NCBI RefSeq assembly: GCF_017592335.1
Contig: NZ_JACNMP010000004.1
Location: forward strand, 123,296 to 187,295
Length of the DNA: 64,000 nt
Source of the DNA: Pseudaestuariivita rosea
GTDB taxonomy: Bacteria; Pseudomonadota; Alphaproteobacteria; Rhodobacterales; Rhodobacteraceae
Direction: 5' to 3'
Numbering within the stretch: position 1 is the stretch's first letter; each line of letters begins with the position of its first letter. Positions 9,253 to 17,794 of this stretch are shown here, one piece after another. The notes under the pieces were generated by a model. That model was not told where the DNA came from and searched no databases. It worked only from the letters and a program-made list of their open reading frames with translations. Made by a program: the position numbers and the translations under genes.

Positions 9253-9890
9253 GGCAGATCCTCAAACTGTTGTTGCAGGGCGCGCACATGGTCGGTCAGG
9301 CCGGGTTGCTGCGACCGGCGCAGACGGGTGGCCTGCAGGATGGTTTTCAGCTGCGCCTCGGTCTTGTCCAGATCGTCGTTGACCAGAACGAAATCGTAAC
9401 CGTCCCAGTGGCTTATTTCGTCCCAGCTTTTTTGCATGCGGCGATCAATGACATCAGCGGCGTCCTGACCGCGGGAAATCAGGCGGCGGTGCAGTTCCTC
9501 GATCGAGGGGGGCAGCAGAAAGATCGACAGGGTGTTCTGCCCAAGGGCCGAGTTGCGGATTTGCTGCGCGCCCTGCCAATCAATATCGAACAACACATCC
9601 TGTCCGGCGCTGATGGCAGTCTCAACGGGCGCACGAGGCGAGCCATAGAAATTGCCGAACACATGGGCGTGTTCCAGCATGTCGCCGGTCGCGACCTGAT
9701 TTTTAAAGCCCGCTTCGGTCGTGAAATGATAATCCTTGCCGTCGACCTCATCGGGGCGGGGCGCGCGGGTGGTGGCCGAGATCGAAAAGCGGATGTCCGG
9801 ATCCCAGGCCATAAGACGCTTGGCCAGTGTGGATTTTCCAGCGCCCGAGGGCGAAGACAGGATGATAAGAAGACCGCGACGCTGTGGCAT
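9249..9890 (-). CDS. gmk: Guanylate kinase
   Basis: Phosphorylates GMP to GDP, essential for GTP and dGTP supply. 213 residues from ATG 9890. The P-loop is [10 protein letters not shown] at about residues 10-19, the GMP-binding region includes [18 protein letters not shown], and the lid region [11 protein letters not shown] follows. ATG 9890 ([11 protein letters not shown]) lies one base after the yicC stop; an ATG at 9902 inside yicC, with AGG six bases upstream, is an alternative that adds four residues. An in-frame extension to 9947 is not supported. Confidence 0.95.
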   Translation of the reverse strand: MPQRRGLLIILSSPSGAGKSTLAKRLMAWDPDIRFSISATTRAPRPDEVDGKDYHFTTEAGFKNQVATGDMLEHAHVFGNFYGSPRAPVETAISAGQDVLFDIDWQGAQQIRNSALGQNTLSIFLLPPSIEELHRRLISRGQDAADVIDRRMQKSWDEISHWDGYDFVLVNDDLDKTEAQLKTILQATRLRRSQQPGLTDHVRALQQQFEDLP

Positions 9891-9891
9891 A

Positions 9892-10782
9892 TTATTCAAC
9901 ATTTTGAACCTGTTCGCGCATCTGATCGATGGTGGCCTTAAGGTCAAGCCCGATGCGGGTCAATTCGACGGAATTCGATTTGGAACAGATTGTGTTCGAC
10001 TCTCGGTTGAATTCCTGGGCCAGAAAATCCAGGCGGCGGCCGATGGGGCCGTCAGACTGCAACAGGTCCTGCGCGGCGGCGACATGGGCGTTCAGGCGGT
10101 CGATTTCTTCGGTCACGTCGGATTTGACAGCCAGCAACGCCAGTTCCTGCATCACGCGGGCTCCGTCCACATTATCGGTGTTTTCAATGACGCGGGCCAT
10201 GGCCGCGCGCAGGCTTTCGGCGGCTTTCGGGCGCTGCGCTTCGGCGGTGTCGCCTGCGTCTTTTGTCAGATCACCAATGCGCGCGATATGCCCCTGCAGC
10301 ACCGATTGCAGCGCCTGCCCTTCGATCTGACGCACCTGCTGGAATTCTGTGATCAGATGATCCAGATCGGACAGCAACAGCTTTTTCAGGGCCTGAGTGT
10401 CTTCGGCCGCCATAGTGCCGTTTGAGACGCCCTTGTGCTGCAGGATGTCCATGGGGGAAGGCTTGGCCATCTCAAGCCCAACCCAATCGGCGCGGGCCTT
10501 GATGTGCGACAGGGCGGCCAGCACCCGGTCAAGCTGATCATCATTCAGCGCGATCGGCACCTCGGAGTCTTCGCGCGTGACCCGCAGGCTGATCGTGACG
10601 CTGCCGCGGGCCAGTTTTTTGACAGTGGCGCCGCGCACATCCTGTTCAAGACCATCGATCCAGTCGGGCATACGCAGACGCAGATCCAGACCTTTTGAGT
10701 TAACGCCCCGCATGTCCCACTGCCAGGAATAGCCATTCCCCTGCCCCGCGCGCGTGGCGAACCCGGTCATCGACTGCATCAC
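9892..10782 (-). CDS. yicC: YicC family endoribonuclease
   Basis: A 296-residue member of the YicC family, whose E. coli member is an endoribonuclease acting on RNA decay and stress. The start [13 protein letters not shown] is the conserved family N terminus; the second ATG at 10779 is equally possible. The C-terminal part contains the conserved [17 protein letters not shown] and [18 protein letters not shown] segments typical of the DUF1732 domain. First gene of the yicC-gmk-carbonic anhydrase-PLP operon. The yicC-gmk pairing is common across bacteria. Confidence 0.95.
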   Translation of the reverse strand: MMQSMTGFATRAGQGNGYSWQWDMRGVNSKGLDLRLRMPDWIDGLEQDVRGATVKKLARGSVTISLRVTREDSEVPIALNDDQLDRVLAALSHIKARADWVGLEMAKPSPMDILQHKGVSNGTMAAEDTQALKKLLLSDLDHLITEFQQVRQIEGQALQSVLQGHIARIGDLTKDAGDTAEAQRPKAAESLRAAMARVIENTDNVDGARVMQELALLAVKSDVTEEIDRLNAHVAAAQDLLQSDGPIGRRLDFLAQEFNRESNTICSKSNSVELTRIGLDLKATIDQMREQVQNVE

Positions 10783-10961
10783 TTTCCCCTCGAATTATGT
10801 TGCGCCATTTAAACGACTTACCGACCGCCGAACAAGACGCCGCATCACGCAGTTCTTATCACGCCGTCAATTTCAGCAAAGCATGCAGCCGAAAGGCACG
10901 CATCGGTTCGGTTAACCAATTGGGTACAATTTTAGTTACATTTGACTTTAACTGGCGCATT

Positions 10962-10976
10962 TTAATGAAATGTTAA
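10962..10976. promoter_or_regulatory. Candidate CtrA binding site
   Basis: A perfect TTAA-N7-TTAA full site (TTAATGAAATGTTAA), the consensus bound by the alphaproteobacterial regulator CtrA. It lies 64 bases upstream of the PAS_5 gene start, in an AT-rich divergent promoter region between yicC and that gene. A GAATC (GANTC, CcrM methylation consensus) follows at about 10983. Binding is inferred from consensus only. Confidence 0.5.
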
Positions 10977-11040
10977 GAAGTGTGAATCGGGTGTTAACAT
11001 CGCTTGGCGGGACCCCAACAAAAGGTAAGCGGTCAGAACA

Positions 11041-11700
11041 ATGACAGGTCATACAGATATCGTGCAGCAGGGCAGTAACGTTGTTTCGATCTTTGATTTC
11101 CAGCCCGAGCGCGTTTTCCCTTCAACCACCGAGGTTGAAGCCTATTGGCATAAAATCCGCGGCAACCGGATGTTGCCCAGCAGGTCCGATGTCGATCCGC
11201 GCGGGATCGAAAATTCGCTGGAGTATGCCTTTATTCTGGAACGGATTGCGCCGGGTCTGGCGCGGTTTCGTCTGACGGGATCGCATCTGACGGACCTGAT
11301 GGGCATGGATGTGCGCGGCATGCCCATGACCAGCCTGTTCATGCCCGAGGCGCGCAAAGACATGGGGCAATATATCGAACGCCTGTTCGATACGCCTGAA
11401 ATCATTAGCCTTTCGTTGACCGCGCCCGATGGGTTTCGCAGGCCGGCCCTGTTCGCCAATATGGTTCTGTTGCCGCTGAAAAGCGACCTGGGTGACGTCA
11501 GCCGCGCACTGGGCTGCCTTGTGTCACACGGCACCGTCGGTCGTACCCCCCGCCGTTTTGAAATCAGCGACGCCCAATGCACCGCACTGTCAGACCGCCC
11601 GGTCCAACGGTCCGCTCCGGCGGTCGAACGCCCCCAGGTGCAAAAACCGGTCCGCCCCGTATCAGGCCCAAAACTGACATTGCTGTCGTTCGACACCTAG
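11041..11700 (+). CDS. PAS_5-domain protein
   Basis: A 219-residue cytoplasmic protein. Residues about 20-155 match the PAS_5 pattern of alphaproteobacteria: VEAYWHKIRGNRMLPSRSDV, DPRGIENSLEYAFILERI, then FRLTGSHLTDLMGMDVRGMP. The rest (about 160-219) is Arg/Pro-rich and looks disordered. There is no kinase, GGDEF or DNA-binding domain, so it is probably a ligand sensor or adaptor working with a partner elsewhere. Upstream lies an AT-rich 258-base region with a CtrA-like box, which would place it in the motility, cell-cycle or quorum-responsive regulon that CtrA controls in this order. Confidence 0.85.
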   Translation: MTGHTDIVQQGSNVVSIFDFQPERVFPSTTEVEAYWHKIRGNRMLPSRSDVDPRGIENSLEYAFILERIAPGLARFRLTGSHLTDLMGMDVRGMPMTSLFMPEARKDMGQYIERLFDTPEIISLSLTAPDGFRRPALFANMVLLPLKSDLGDVSRALGCLVSHGTVGRTPRRFEISDAQCTALSDRPVQRSAPAVERPQVQKPVRPVSGPKLTLLSFDT

Positions 11701-11704
11701 CGAC

Positions 11705-11725
11705 GTCCCGGATTTAATCCGGGAC
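11705..11725. repeat. Short palindrome C (GTCCCGGA-N5-TCCGGGAC), copy 1
   Basis: Perfect inverted repeat between the convergent PAS_5 and allA genes, followed by CTCAT. Near-identical copies occur at 23769-23789 and 35615-35635. It could act as a bidirectional terminator, but has no T run. Confidence 0.8.
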
Positions 11726-11745
11726 CTCATAGATTAGAGCGCCTT

Positions 11746-12228
11746 TTATTCCACAATCTGCACCGGTGTTTCGAACCAGTGTTCCTGCAGATTTTCGCCC
11801 TGTCCGATCCGGTCGACCACAGCGAATAGTCCCGGAGTGTGCAATGGGGTCAGAACGCCGTGCCACGTGCCGCGATGATAGTTCACACCTTGCCCTGGCA
11901 CCGTCAGAAACGCTTTGATATCAGCGGGTTGCCCAGCGTCATCGGCTGCAACAATCACCAGAAACGGATGTTGCGTCATGGGGATAAAGGCCTGCGACCC
12001 CAGCGGGTGGCGTTCCATCATCTCAAGCGGCAGCGGCAGCGCCCGAGGTTCGGCGTTAAAGATGCTGATACCCGCTCGGCCGCCTGAAAAATCAAGCCCG
12101 GCGCAATCGTGGTACCGCCCGCAAAGGCTCTGGTTGATCATCACGTCCGGGTCCCCGTCAGCCTGCAGCACGTCACCATAAGGCGCAAAATCTTTGGCCG
12201 TCAGCGGTTGCACCCGGATCGTGGTCAT
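11746..12228 (-). CDS. allA: Ureidoglycolate lyase
   Basis: Splits (S)-ureidoglycolate into glyoxylate and urea, the last step of allantoate breakdown. 160 residues, the usual size, with a cupin-like fold. Conserved segments are VQPLTAKDFAPYGDVL at the N terminus, HPLGSQAFIPM near the middle and NYHRGTWHGVLTPL near residue 120. It overlaps the allantoicase stop codon by four bases, placing it last in the puuE-uraD/alc/allA operon. Confidence 0.95.
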   Translation of the reverse strand: MTTIRVQPLTAKDFAPYGDVLQADGDPDVMINQSLCGRYHDCAGLDFSGGRAGISIFNAEPRALPLPLEMMERHPLGSQAFIPMTQHPFLVIVAADDAGQPADIKAFLTVPGQGVNYHRGTWHGVLTPLHTPGLFAVVDRIGQGENLQEHWFETPVQIVE

Positions 12229-13241
12229 TCCGGTTTTCCGAACAATCTCAGACGACTAACCCCCCCATCGGGATAGATATTGAACCGCACATGCGTGACG
12301 GGCCCCAGATCAATCAGCTCATCCCGAAAGCGGTGTTCAAAATCCGCCTGCAGTTTTTGCCGCGGCAGCAGATCACGCCAGAACATCGAATCTGTCACCA
12401 GCGCGTCGGTCAGACCATCGCCAAAGCTTAATAAATCAGCGGCTTGCAGAGAGGCGCCATCGGGAAAATTACCCTTGAAATGCGCCGTGTCGATCAGCGC
12501 CTTTTCGATGCGTCCGCGCGCGCCCAAAGCGATCACCATCCAGTCATATCCCGGTTCGCGCCGCCGCCGCGTTTCCCAGCCGTCGCCCATATTGATGCCC
12601 CGCCCAGGCGCCAACAATCGCATATAATCGCCGTAATGCGCGTCGGAAAATGCCAGGATACGCCCGCCATTCAGCGCTGCGGCCAGATCGATTTCGCCCT
12701 TTGTATCCGCCTCGGCCAGTTCGGGCACACCGTAAACCCGCAACCGCGCGATGCCGCCGTCTGGATAGATGTGAATGCGCAGGTGGCTCCAACTTTCGAA
12801 GCTTTTGCACTTGAAAAAATGCTGCGCGCTTGGGCCAAGGGGGCTGTGCGGCAGGACTTCGACCCATAGGGTCTCATCGCTCAGCTCACCGCCAACAGGT
12901 GCCGCCGCCTCAATCCGGCAGGCAGGCGCATAGTTACCGGTGAAGTGTGAGGTATCGACGTTGAACCCCAAAATACGCCCCGGCCCGGCCAGCTGTATGA
13001 TCGCGTGATCATGCCCGCCATCGCGGCGGCGCTGCGTTTCCCAGCCGTCCATCCATTTGCCATGGTCATCGAACTTTTCGGGGATGAAGATCGGGTCGGA
13101 ATCCTGCAACATCCGGCCCAAAGGCGCGAAGAATTCATTGGTGGCCGAGATCGCCCTGGCCCCCAACCCCGCCGAGGCCAGGTTGATGCCGGTGCGCGCG
13201 AACAGCGGGACATCGGGGTTCAGGCTTTCGATCGTCGGCAT
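12225..13241 (-). CDS. alc: Allantoicase
   Basis: Hydrolyses allantoate to ureidoglycolate and urea. 338 residues made of two homologous allantoicase (discoidin-like jelly-roll) domains, about residues 20-175 and 185-338. Internal duplication is visible as DGWETQRRRDGGHDHAIIQL versus DGWETRRRREPGYDWMVIAL, and as HIYPDGGIARLRVYG versus NIYPDGGVSRLRLFG. The start MPTIESLNPDVPLFARTGINLAS is typical. It sits 10 bases after the puuE-uraD fusion and overlaps allA. Confidence 0.96.
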   Translation of the reverse strand: MPTIESLNPDVPLFARTGINLASAGLGARAISATNEFFAPLGRMLQDSDPIFIPEKFDDHGKWMDGWETQRRRDGGHDHAIIQLAGPGRILGFNVDTSHFTGNYAPACRIEAAAPVGGELSDETLWVEVLPHSPLGPSAQHFFKCKSFESWSHLRIHIYPDGGIARLRVYGVPELAEADTKGEIDLAAALNGGRILAFSDAHYGDYMRLLAPGRGINMGDGWETRRRREPGYDWMVIALGARGRIEKALIDTAHFKGNFPDGASLQAADLLSFGDGLTDALVTDSMFWRDLLPRQKLQADFEHRFRDELIDLGPVTHVRFNIYPDGGVSRLRLFGKPE

Positions 13242-13251
13242 CGGTTGATCC

Positions 13252-14670
13252 TTATGGCAGCATGTCGTTCAGGCGCAGGCGGGCGATCCGCTCAACCTGT
13301 TGACAGGCATGGGTAAATTCGGTTGTGTGGTCATTTTCAAGGCGCTGGTGAAAAGCCGTCAGAATACCGGCTTTGTCATGATCGCGCACGGCGATGATGA
13401 AAGGGAAGCCATGTTTGGCGGTGTAATCGGCGTTCAGTTTCGTAAAGGTCTCACGTTCGGGGTCGGTCAGCGCGTCCAGCCCGGCCGACGCCTGTTCGGC
13501 AGTACTTTCCGCCGTCAGCCGCCTGGCCGCCGCAAGCTTACCGGCCAGGTTGGGGTGCGCGCGCAGAACGCCCAGACGTTCGTCGTCGGACGCGCTGCGA
13601 AACACGCGTGCCAGTGCGTTGTGCAGCCCCGCGGCGGTGTCATGGGCGGGGCCAAGTTCCAACCCATGGGCGCGTTCGGCGATCCAGGGGGAGTGTTCGA
13701 AAACGCCGCCGAACCGCTCAATAAACCGCGCCTGATCCATCTGGCTGGGACGTTCGAACGACACCGGCGGATGCACCCGCGCCCAGTGGTCGGCAATCTG
13801 CTGGCGGGTGGCGAACCAGACGCCGCTGTGCCCCCGCGCATAGTCCAGAAACCGGCGCAGAGCTTGCACGCGGCCGGGTCTTCCGATCAGGCGGCAGTGC
13901 AGACCGACCGACATCATCTTTGCTTTACCCGCATGCCCTTCATCATAAAGCGCATCGAAGCTGTCTTTCAGATAGCTGAAAAACTGATCGCCCGCGTTGA
14001 ACCCCTGCGGCGTCGCAAAGCGCATGTCGTTGGCGTCCAGCGTATAGGGGATGATTAGCTGATCACGGGTCCCAAAGCGCATCCAATAGGGCAGATCATC
14101 GGCGTAACTGTCTGAGATATAATCGAAACCGCCCTCTTCCGCCGCCAAACGAACCGTATTCATCGAACAGCGACCGATGTACCAGCCGCGCGGCCGGGTG
14201 CCGGTGACCTGCGCATGCAGGGCGATGGCCTGCTGCATATGGGCACGTTCGTCACTTTCGCTGAAGTCCTTATAGTCGATCCATTTCAGGCCGTGGCTGG
14301 CAATTTCCCACCCCGCGTCTTGCATCGCGGCGACCTGTTCGGGGCTGCGGGCCAGCGCCGTGGCGACGCCGTAAACCGTCACCGGCAGATCGCGCATCAG
14401 GCGATGCAACCGCCAGAACCCCACCCGCGCGCCGTAGTCATAGATCGACTCCATGTTCCAATGCCGCTGATCGGGCCAAGCGGCGGCGCCCACGATTTCG
14501 GACAAAAACGCCTCGGACGCGGCATCGCCGTGCAGCAGGCAGTTTTCGCTGCCTTCTTCGTAATTCAGCACGATCTGCACAGCGATTTTCGCGCCGCCGG
14601 GCCATTTCGGGTCAGGGGGCGTGGGGCCATAGCCGATCATGTCGCGTGGATAGCGGGCGGGCGGTGTCAT
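13252..14670 (-). CDS. puuE-uraD: Bifunctional allantoinase (PuuE) / OHCU decarboxylase (UraD)
   Basis: A 472-residue fusion. Residues about 1-305 are a PuuE-type allantoinase of the polysaccharide deacetylase fold, metal-independent and unrelated to the amidohydrolase AllB: VQIVLNYEEGSENCLLHGD, WNMESIYDYGARVGFWRL, and GWEIASHGLKWIDY are its markers. Residues about 310-472 are OHCU decarboxylase: FGGVFEHSPWIAERA with the catalytic histidine and LRAHPNLAGKLA (the HPxLxxK motif). The protein thus converts OHCU to (S)-allantoin and then allantoin to allantoate, two consecutive pathway steps. First gene of its operon, divergent from uraH. Confidence 0.95.
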   Translation of the reverse strand: MTPPARYPRDMIGYGPTPPDPKWPGGAKIAVQIVLNYEEGSENCLLHGDAASEAFLSEIVGAAAWPDQRHWNMESIYDYGARVGFWRLHRLMRDLPVTVYGVATALARSPEQVAAMQDAGWEIASHGLKWIDYKDFSESDERAHMQQAIALHAQVTGTRPRGWYIGRCSMNTVRLAAEEGGFDYISDSYADDLPYWMRFGTRDQLIIPYTLDANDMRFATPQGFNAGDQFFSYLKDSFDALYDEGHAGKAKMMSVGLHCRLIGRPGRVQALRRFLDYARGHSGVWFATRQQIADHWARVHPPVSFERPSQMDQARFIERFGGVFEHSPWIAERAHGLELGPAHDTAAGLHNALARVFRSASDDERLGVLRAHPNLAGKLAAARRLTAESTAEQASAGLDALTDPERETFTKLNADYTAKHGFPFIIAVRDHDKAGILTAFHQRLENDHTTEFTHACQQVERIARLRLNDMLP

Positions 14671-14800
14671 CAGAACCTTTCAGAAACTGCCGCCAATAGA
14701 CGCCGAAAATATAATAAAGGCAAGACCATAGCCGCTTTTGACTTGCCACGCGCCCGCCAAACGCCCAAGTCTTGGGCAACGCGGATTAAAGGGGACGATG

Positions 14801-15157
14801 ATGGCAAACGGATTTCTGACGACACATGTTCTGGACACAGGCCGCGGTCAACCAGCGGCGGGTCTGCGGATCGGGCTGTTCCGCGTCAGCATCGCCGCGA
14901 CCGAGGAAGTGGCCAGCATGATCACCAACGCCGATGGTCGCACCGACAGCCCCATCTTGCCAGCCGATCAGTTCGTCACGGGCACATATGAGCTGCTGTT
15001 TCACGCAGGCGACTATCTGCGTCAAACCAGTCAGGCAGGGACCGAACCGCTGTTTCTGGATATTATACCGATCCGTTTCGGCATCAGCGAGGATACCCAT
15101 TACCACGTGCCGCTTCTGCTTTCGCCTTACGGATACTCGACCTATCGCGGCAGCTGA
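14801..15157 (+). CDS. uraH: 5-hydroxyisourate hydrolase (transthyretin-related)
   Basis: Hydrolyses 5-hydroxyisourate, the uricase product, to OHCU. 118 residues. Family hallmarks are the N-terminal [14 protein letters not shown], the central Arg/His region, and the diagnostic C-terminal tetrapeptide-type ending YRGS, which separates these enzymes from transthyretin. ATG 14801 is six bases after AAAGGGGA; ATG 14798 directly before it is also possible. Divergent from the puuE-uraD operon across about 130 bases, so the two arms are probably co-regulated. The uricase itself is not in the window. Confidence 0.95.
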   Translation: MANGFLTTHVLDTGRGQPAAGLRIGLFRVSIAATEEVASMITNADGRTDSPILPADQFVTGTYELLFHAGDYLRQTSQAGTEPLFLDIIPIRFGISEDTHYHVPLLLSPYGYSTYRGS

Positions 15158-15549
15158 TGGCGCAGTTCATCCATGCCGTATCGCTGGTCGTACCGGATTA
15201 TGATCAGGCGATTGAGTTTTATGTCGGCACAATGGACTTTGACCTGATCCAGGACACGGTGCTGTCACCTGACAAGCGATGGGTTCTGGTGGCTCCGCCG
15301 GGCAGCGGTCAGACACGGCTGTTACTGGCCAAAGCCGCGGGCGATGCGCAAAACCAGGCCATCGGCAATCAGACAGGGGGCCGTGTGTTTTTGTTTTTGC
15401 ATAGTGATGATTTTGATCGCGATTACGAGCGTCTGAGTCAGGCCGGGGTCACATTTCTGGAAGACCCGCGGCATGAGCCCTATGGAACCGTCGTCGTTTT
15501 TCAGGACCCTTTCGGCAACAAATGGGATCTGTTGCAGCTAAATTCCTGA
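15157..15549 (+). CDS. VOC (glyoxalase/bleomycin-resistance) family protein
   Basis: A 130-residue vicinal-oxygen-chelate fold protein with the paired beta-alpha-beta-beta-beta pattern: FIHAVSLVVPDYDQAIEFYVG at the N terminus and FQDPFGNKWDLLQL at the C terminus. A metal-ligand set is plausible (His5, Glu in VVVFQDP region) but not complete by eye. The start codon overlaps the uraH stop (TGATG), so it is translationally coupled to uraH. A role in urate breakdown or in detoxifying a reactive intermediate is an inference from position only. Confidence 0.85.
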   Translation: MAQFIHAVSLVVPDYDQAIEFYVGTMDFDLIQDTVLSPDKRWVLVAPPGSGQTRLLLAKAAGDAQNQAIGNQTGGRVFLFLHSDDFDRDYERLSQAGVTFLEDPRHEPYGTVVVFQDPFGNKWDLLQLNS

Positions 15550-15707
15550 CTTTAATGCCATGCACCATGATCTGAAACCGGTCGGATCGCCGGACCGAGG
15601 GGCGGCGATCAGACCGGCGGCTTCGCCTTGATTCCGGTCTGTTTTCCAAACCATGTATCCGGATCAATACTGCTTTGCGAACGATCCTCGATAAGCCCGA
15701 TTAGACC

Positions 15708-16463
15708 TTACGCCTTCGACATCTTCTTCAGACGACGCATCAGCGCCTCGTCTTCTTCGTCTTCGGTCAATTCTTCCGTTTCCTCACCGGTGGCCTCGTC
15801 CACAACCTTACGCGGCTTCACAACGCGGGATGGGCGTTTTTGCTGCATCTGCGTCATGATCTTATAGGCCCGCCATCCGGCTGTGCCCAACGTGCCAAGG
15901 GCCACGATCAAAAGGGCGATCAAAAGCGCTGTGTTGCTCCAGAAAATGGCGACCAGCGCGCCGACGCATAAGGCGATCATGCGGTGCGGTTTGGCGAAGG
16001 GGCCGCTGAAATCCTGGGCAAAGCCCTCGGCCCGCCCGAATTCGCGCACATAGGCTGTCATCACTGCAAAGACCGCAGCCGCCCATCCCAAGACAGGCAC
16101 CCCGGCGCCCAGACCGGCACCCACCAGAATCAGCGTATCCGACACGCGATCGGGCACCTCATTCCACAGGGCACCATCGGGTTCGGGCTGCCCGCTTTCG
16201 TCGGCGACCATCCCATCCAGCAGATTACAGATCAACCGCAGCCCACAACACAGCATTGCCAAGATCAGCAGAAACGCCCGCAACCCAAACCCCGATGCCA
16301 GCCCGGATAAGGCAAAGGCGACACCCGCGAGTGCCGCGAACGCGATACTGGCCTGTGAAATCTGATTGGGTGAGATTTGGGCATCGGCCAGTTTGACCGC
16401 CAGCTTCTTGGCCCAGGCCGATTGACGGCTGGCAATTGGGCGACGCGATACGTCTTCACTCAT
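15708..16463 (-). CDS. CDP-alcohol phosphatidyltransferase-like membrane protein, altered motif
   Basis: A 251-residue integral membrane protein, probably six transmembrane segments plus an acidic/basic C-terminal tail (EEDEALMRRLKKMSKA). The class I CDP-alcohol phosphotransferase motif D-xx-DG-xx-AR-x8-G-xxx-D-xxx-D is recognisable at residues 80-105 but reads N80, D83-G84, A87-D88, G97, N101, D105: two of the four metal-binding aspartates are asparagines and the motif arginine is Asp. The altered set resembles what I recall of the E. coli YnbA branch. It probably makes or exchanges a phospholipid head group, substrate unknown, or has lost catalysis. Last gene of the plsC-cdsA cluster, three bases after the preceding gene. 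Confidence 0.85.
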   Translation of the reverse strand: MSEDVSRRPIASRQSAWAKKLAVKLADAQISPNQISQASIAFAALAGVAFALSGLASGFGLRAFLLILAMLCCGLRLICNLLDGMVADESGQPEPDGALWNEVPDRVSDTLILVGAGLGAGVPVLGWAAAVFAVMTAYVREFGRAEGFAQDFSGPFAKPHRMIALCVGALVAIFWSNTALLIALLIVALGTLGTAGWRAYKIMTQMQQKRPSRVVKPRKVVDEATGEETEELTEDEEDEALMRRLKKMSKA

Positions 16464-16466
16464 ACT

Positions 16467-16862
16467 TCAGGACCTCCCTCTCGCCCATAAGGCATACGTG
16501 TAAACGCTGGCATAGGTCGTGGCCACAGTCACCGGCACGGCAATGGTTGCCAAAACCTCGGGCGTTCGTACTATCATGTGTACGACAGAAAGAACGCTGG
16601 CGGAAATCAGCGCAGCCACCAAAGGCGGCAGGAATAAGCCGAAACGCCCGGAAAACCGTTGCACCATTGCCTCAAGTGCGATTTTCATGACCAGGGTGAT
16701 GGTTGCACTAAGCGTTCCCTGCACAAGTCCCGCGATAATCGGGTTGGGCATCGGGTGATATCGATTGGCAAAAACGGCCCAGCTTCCCATCAGCGCAAAG
16801 CCTGCGCCCATATGGATCAGACTGCGCCCTTTTGCGGGCGGATCAGTCACGTCACCGACCAC
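16467..16862 (-). CDS. Small integral membrane protein of the phospholipid cluster
   Basis: A 131-residue protein with about four hydrophobic helices (IHMGAGFALMGSWAVFA; IAGLVQGTLSATITLVMKIAL; FLPPLVAALISASVLSVVHMI; LATIAVPVTVATTYASVYTYAL). I do not recognise the family. GTG 16862 lies inside the cdsA 3' end (16-base overlap); GTG 16850 and ATG 16811 are alternatives. The tight packing between cdsA and the CDP-alcohol transferase suggests a partner or accessory subunit of lipid synthesis, but that is inferred from position. Confidence 0.7.
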   Translation of the reverse strand: MVGDVTDPPAKGRSLIHMGAGFALMGSWAVFANRYHPMPNPIIAGLVQGTLSATITLVMKIALEAMVQRFSGRFGLFLPPLVAALISASVLSVVHMIVRTPEVLATIAVPVTVATTYASVYTYALWARGRS

Positions 16863-17794
16863 CAGAACCGCACCAGATGGAAAAAGATCGGGGCCGAAAA
16901 GACCACTGAATCCAGCCGGTCGATAAACCCGCCGTGGCCTGCGATCAGATGTCCCCAGTCCTTGACCCCCCGATCGCGCTTGATGGCCGACATCACCAGC
17001 CCGCCGAAAAAGCCAAGCGTTGTGATGATCAGCGACAGAACGGCGGCCTCAAACATGGTAAAGGGTGTCATCCACCACAGACCGGCGCCGATCAGCGTGG
17101 CGCTGAGAACACCGCCAATCAGACCTTCCCATGTTTTGGACGGCGACAGTTTCGGCGCGACGGGATGTTTGCCCAACAGCTTGCCCCAGACATATTGCAG
17201 GACGTCGCTGGATTGTACGACCACCACCAGAAACGCGATCAACAAGACGTTTTTGCCCTCAAACCCCGGAATTTGCAGGTAAAGCAGCGCCGGGACATGC
17301 GACACGCAAAAAACCGCGATCATCAGCCCGTATTGCGTTTCAGCCGTACGCACCAGGAAATCCTGCGTATCACCGCGCATTGCGGCGACAATCGGCATCA
17401 GCAAAAAGGCATAGACTGGGATAAACACCGAATAAAGCCCATACCAGTCGATCCAAATCAGAATATACTGAATCGGCAAGACCACAAAAAACGCCCCCAC
17501 CAGCGCCCAGTGATCCGCACGCGATTTGGTCGTCAGCGTCAGAAATTCCCGCAAGGCGGCGAAGGAGCAGAAGGCAAACAACAAGATCACGCCGCCACGC
17601 CCAAACAAGAACGCCAATGACATCAGAATAACCATGCCCCACCACGCGATGATGCGCGCGTTCAGGTTTTCGATCATCGCATTCGACCCGTCGGGCGCGA
17701 TCCGCTGGCGCAACACATACCCAACGCCCGAGGCCACGATCAGCACGGTCAGAATACCCGCCAGCAATGTCACGAATTCCGCGTGAAGTCCCAT
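16847..17794 (-). CDS. cdsA: Phosphatidate cytidylyltransferase (CDP-diglyceride synthase)
   Basis: Makes CDP-diacylglycerol from phosphatidate and CTP. 315 residues, multi-pass inner membrane protein. The family signature is complete near the C terminus: SAIKRDRGVKDWG, then AGHGGFIDRLDS, with the metal-binding aspartates. SPSKTWEGLIGG near residue 210 is also conserved. ATG 17794 overlaps the plsC stop (TGATG); a GTG at 17797 is the alternative. Placed between plsC and the altered CDP-alcohol transferase, it may be a dedicated second copy like E. coli YnbB rather than the housekeeping enzyme. Confidence 0.93.
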   Translation of the reverse strand: MGLHAEFVTLLAGILTVLIVASGVGYVLRQRIAPDGSNAMIENLNARIIAWWGMVILMSLAFLFGRGGVILLFAFCSFAALREFLTLTTKSRADHWALVGAFFVVLPIQYILIWIDWYGLYSVFIPVYAFLLMPIVAAMRGDTQDFLVRTAETQYGLMIAVFCVSHVPALLYLQIPGFEGKNVLLIAFLVVVVQSSDVLQYVWGKLLGKHPVAPKLSPSKTWEGLIGGVLSATLIGAGLWWMTPFTMFEAAVLSLIITTLGFFGGLVMSAIKRDRGVKDWGHLIAGHGGFIDRLDSVVFSAPIFFHLVRFWWSVT

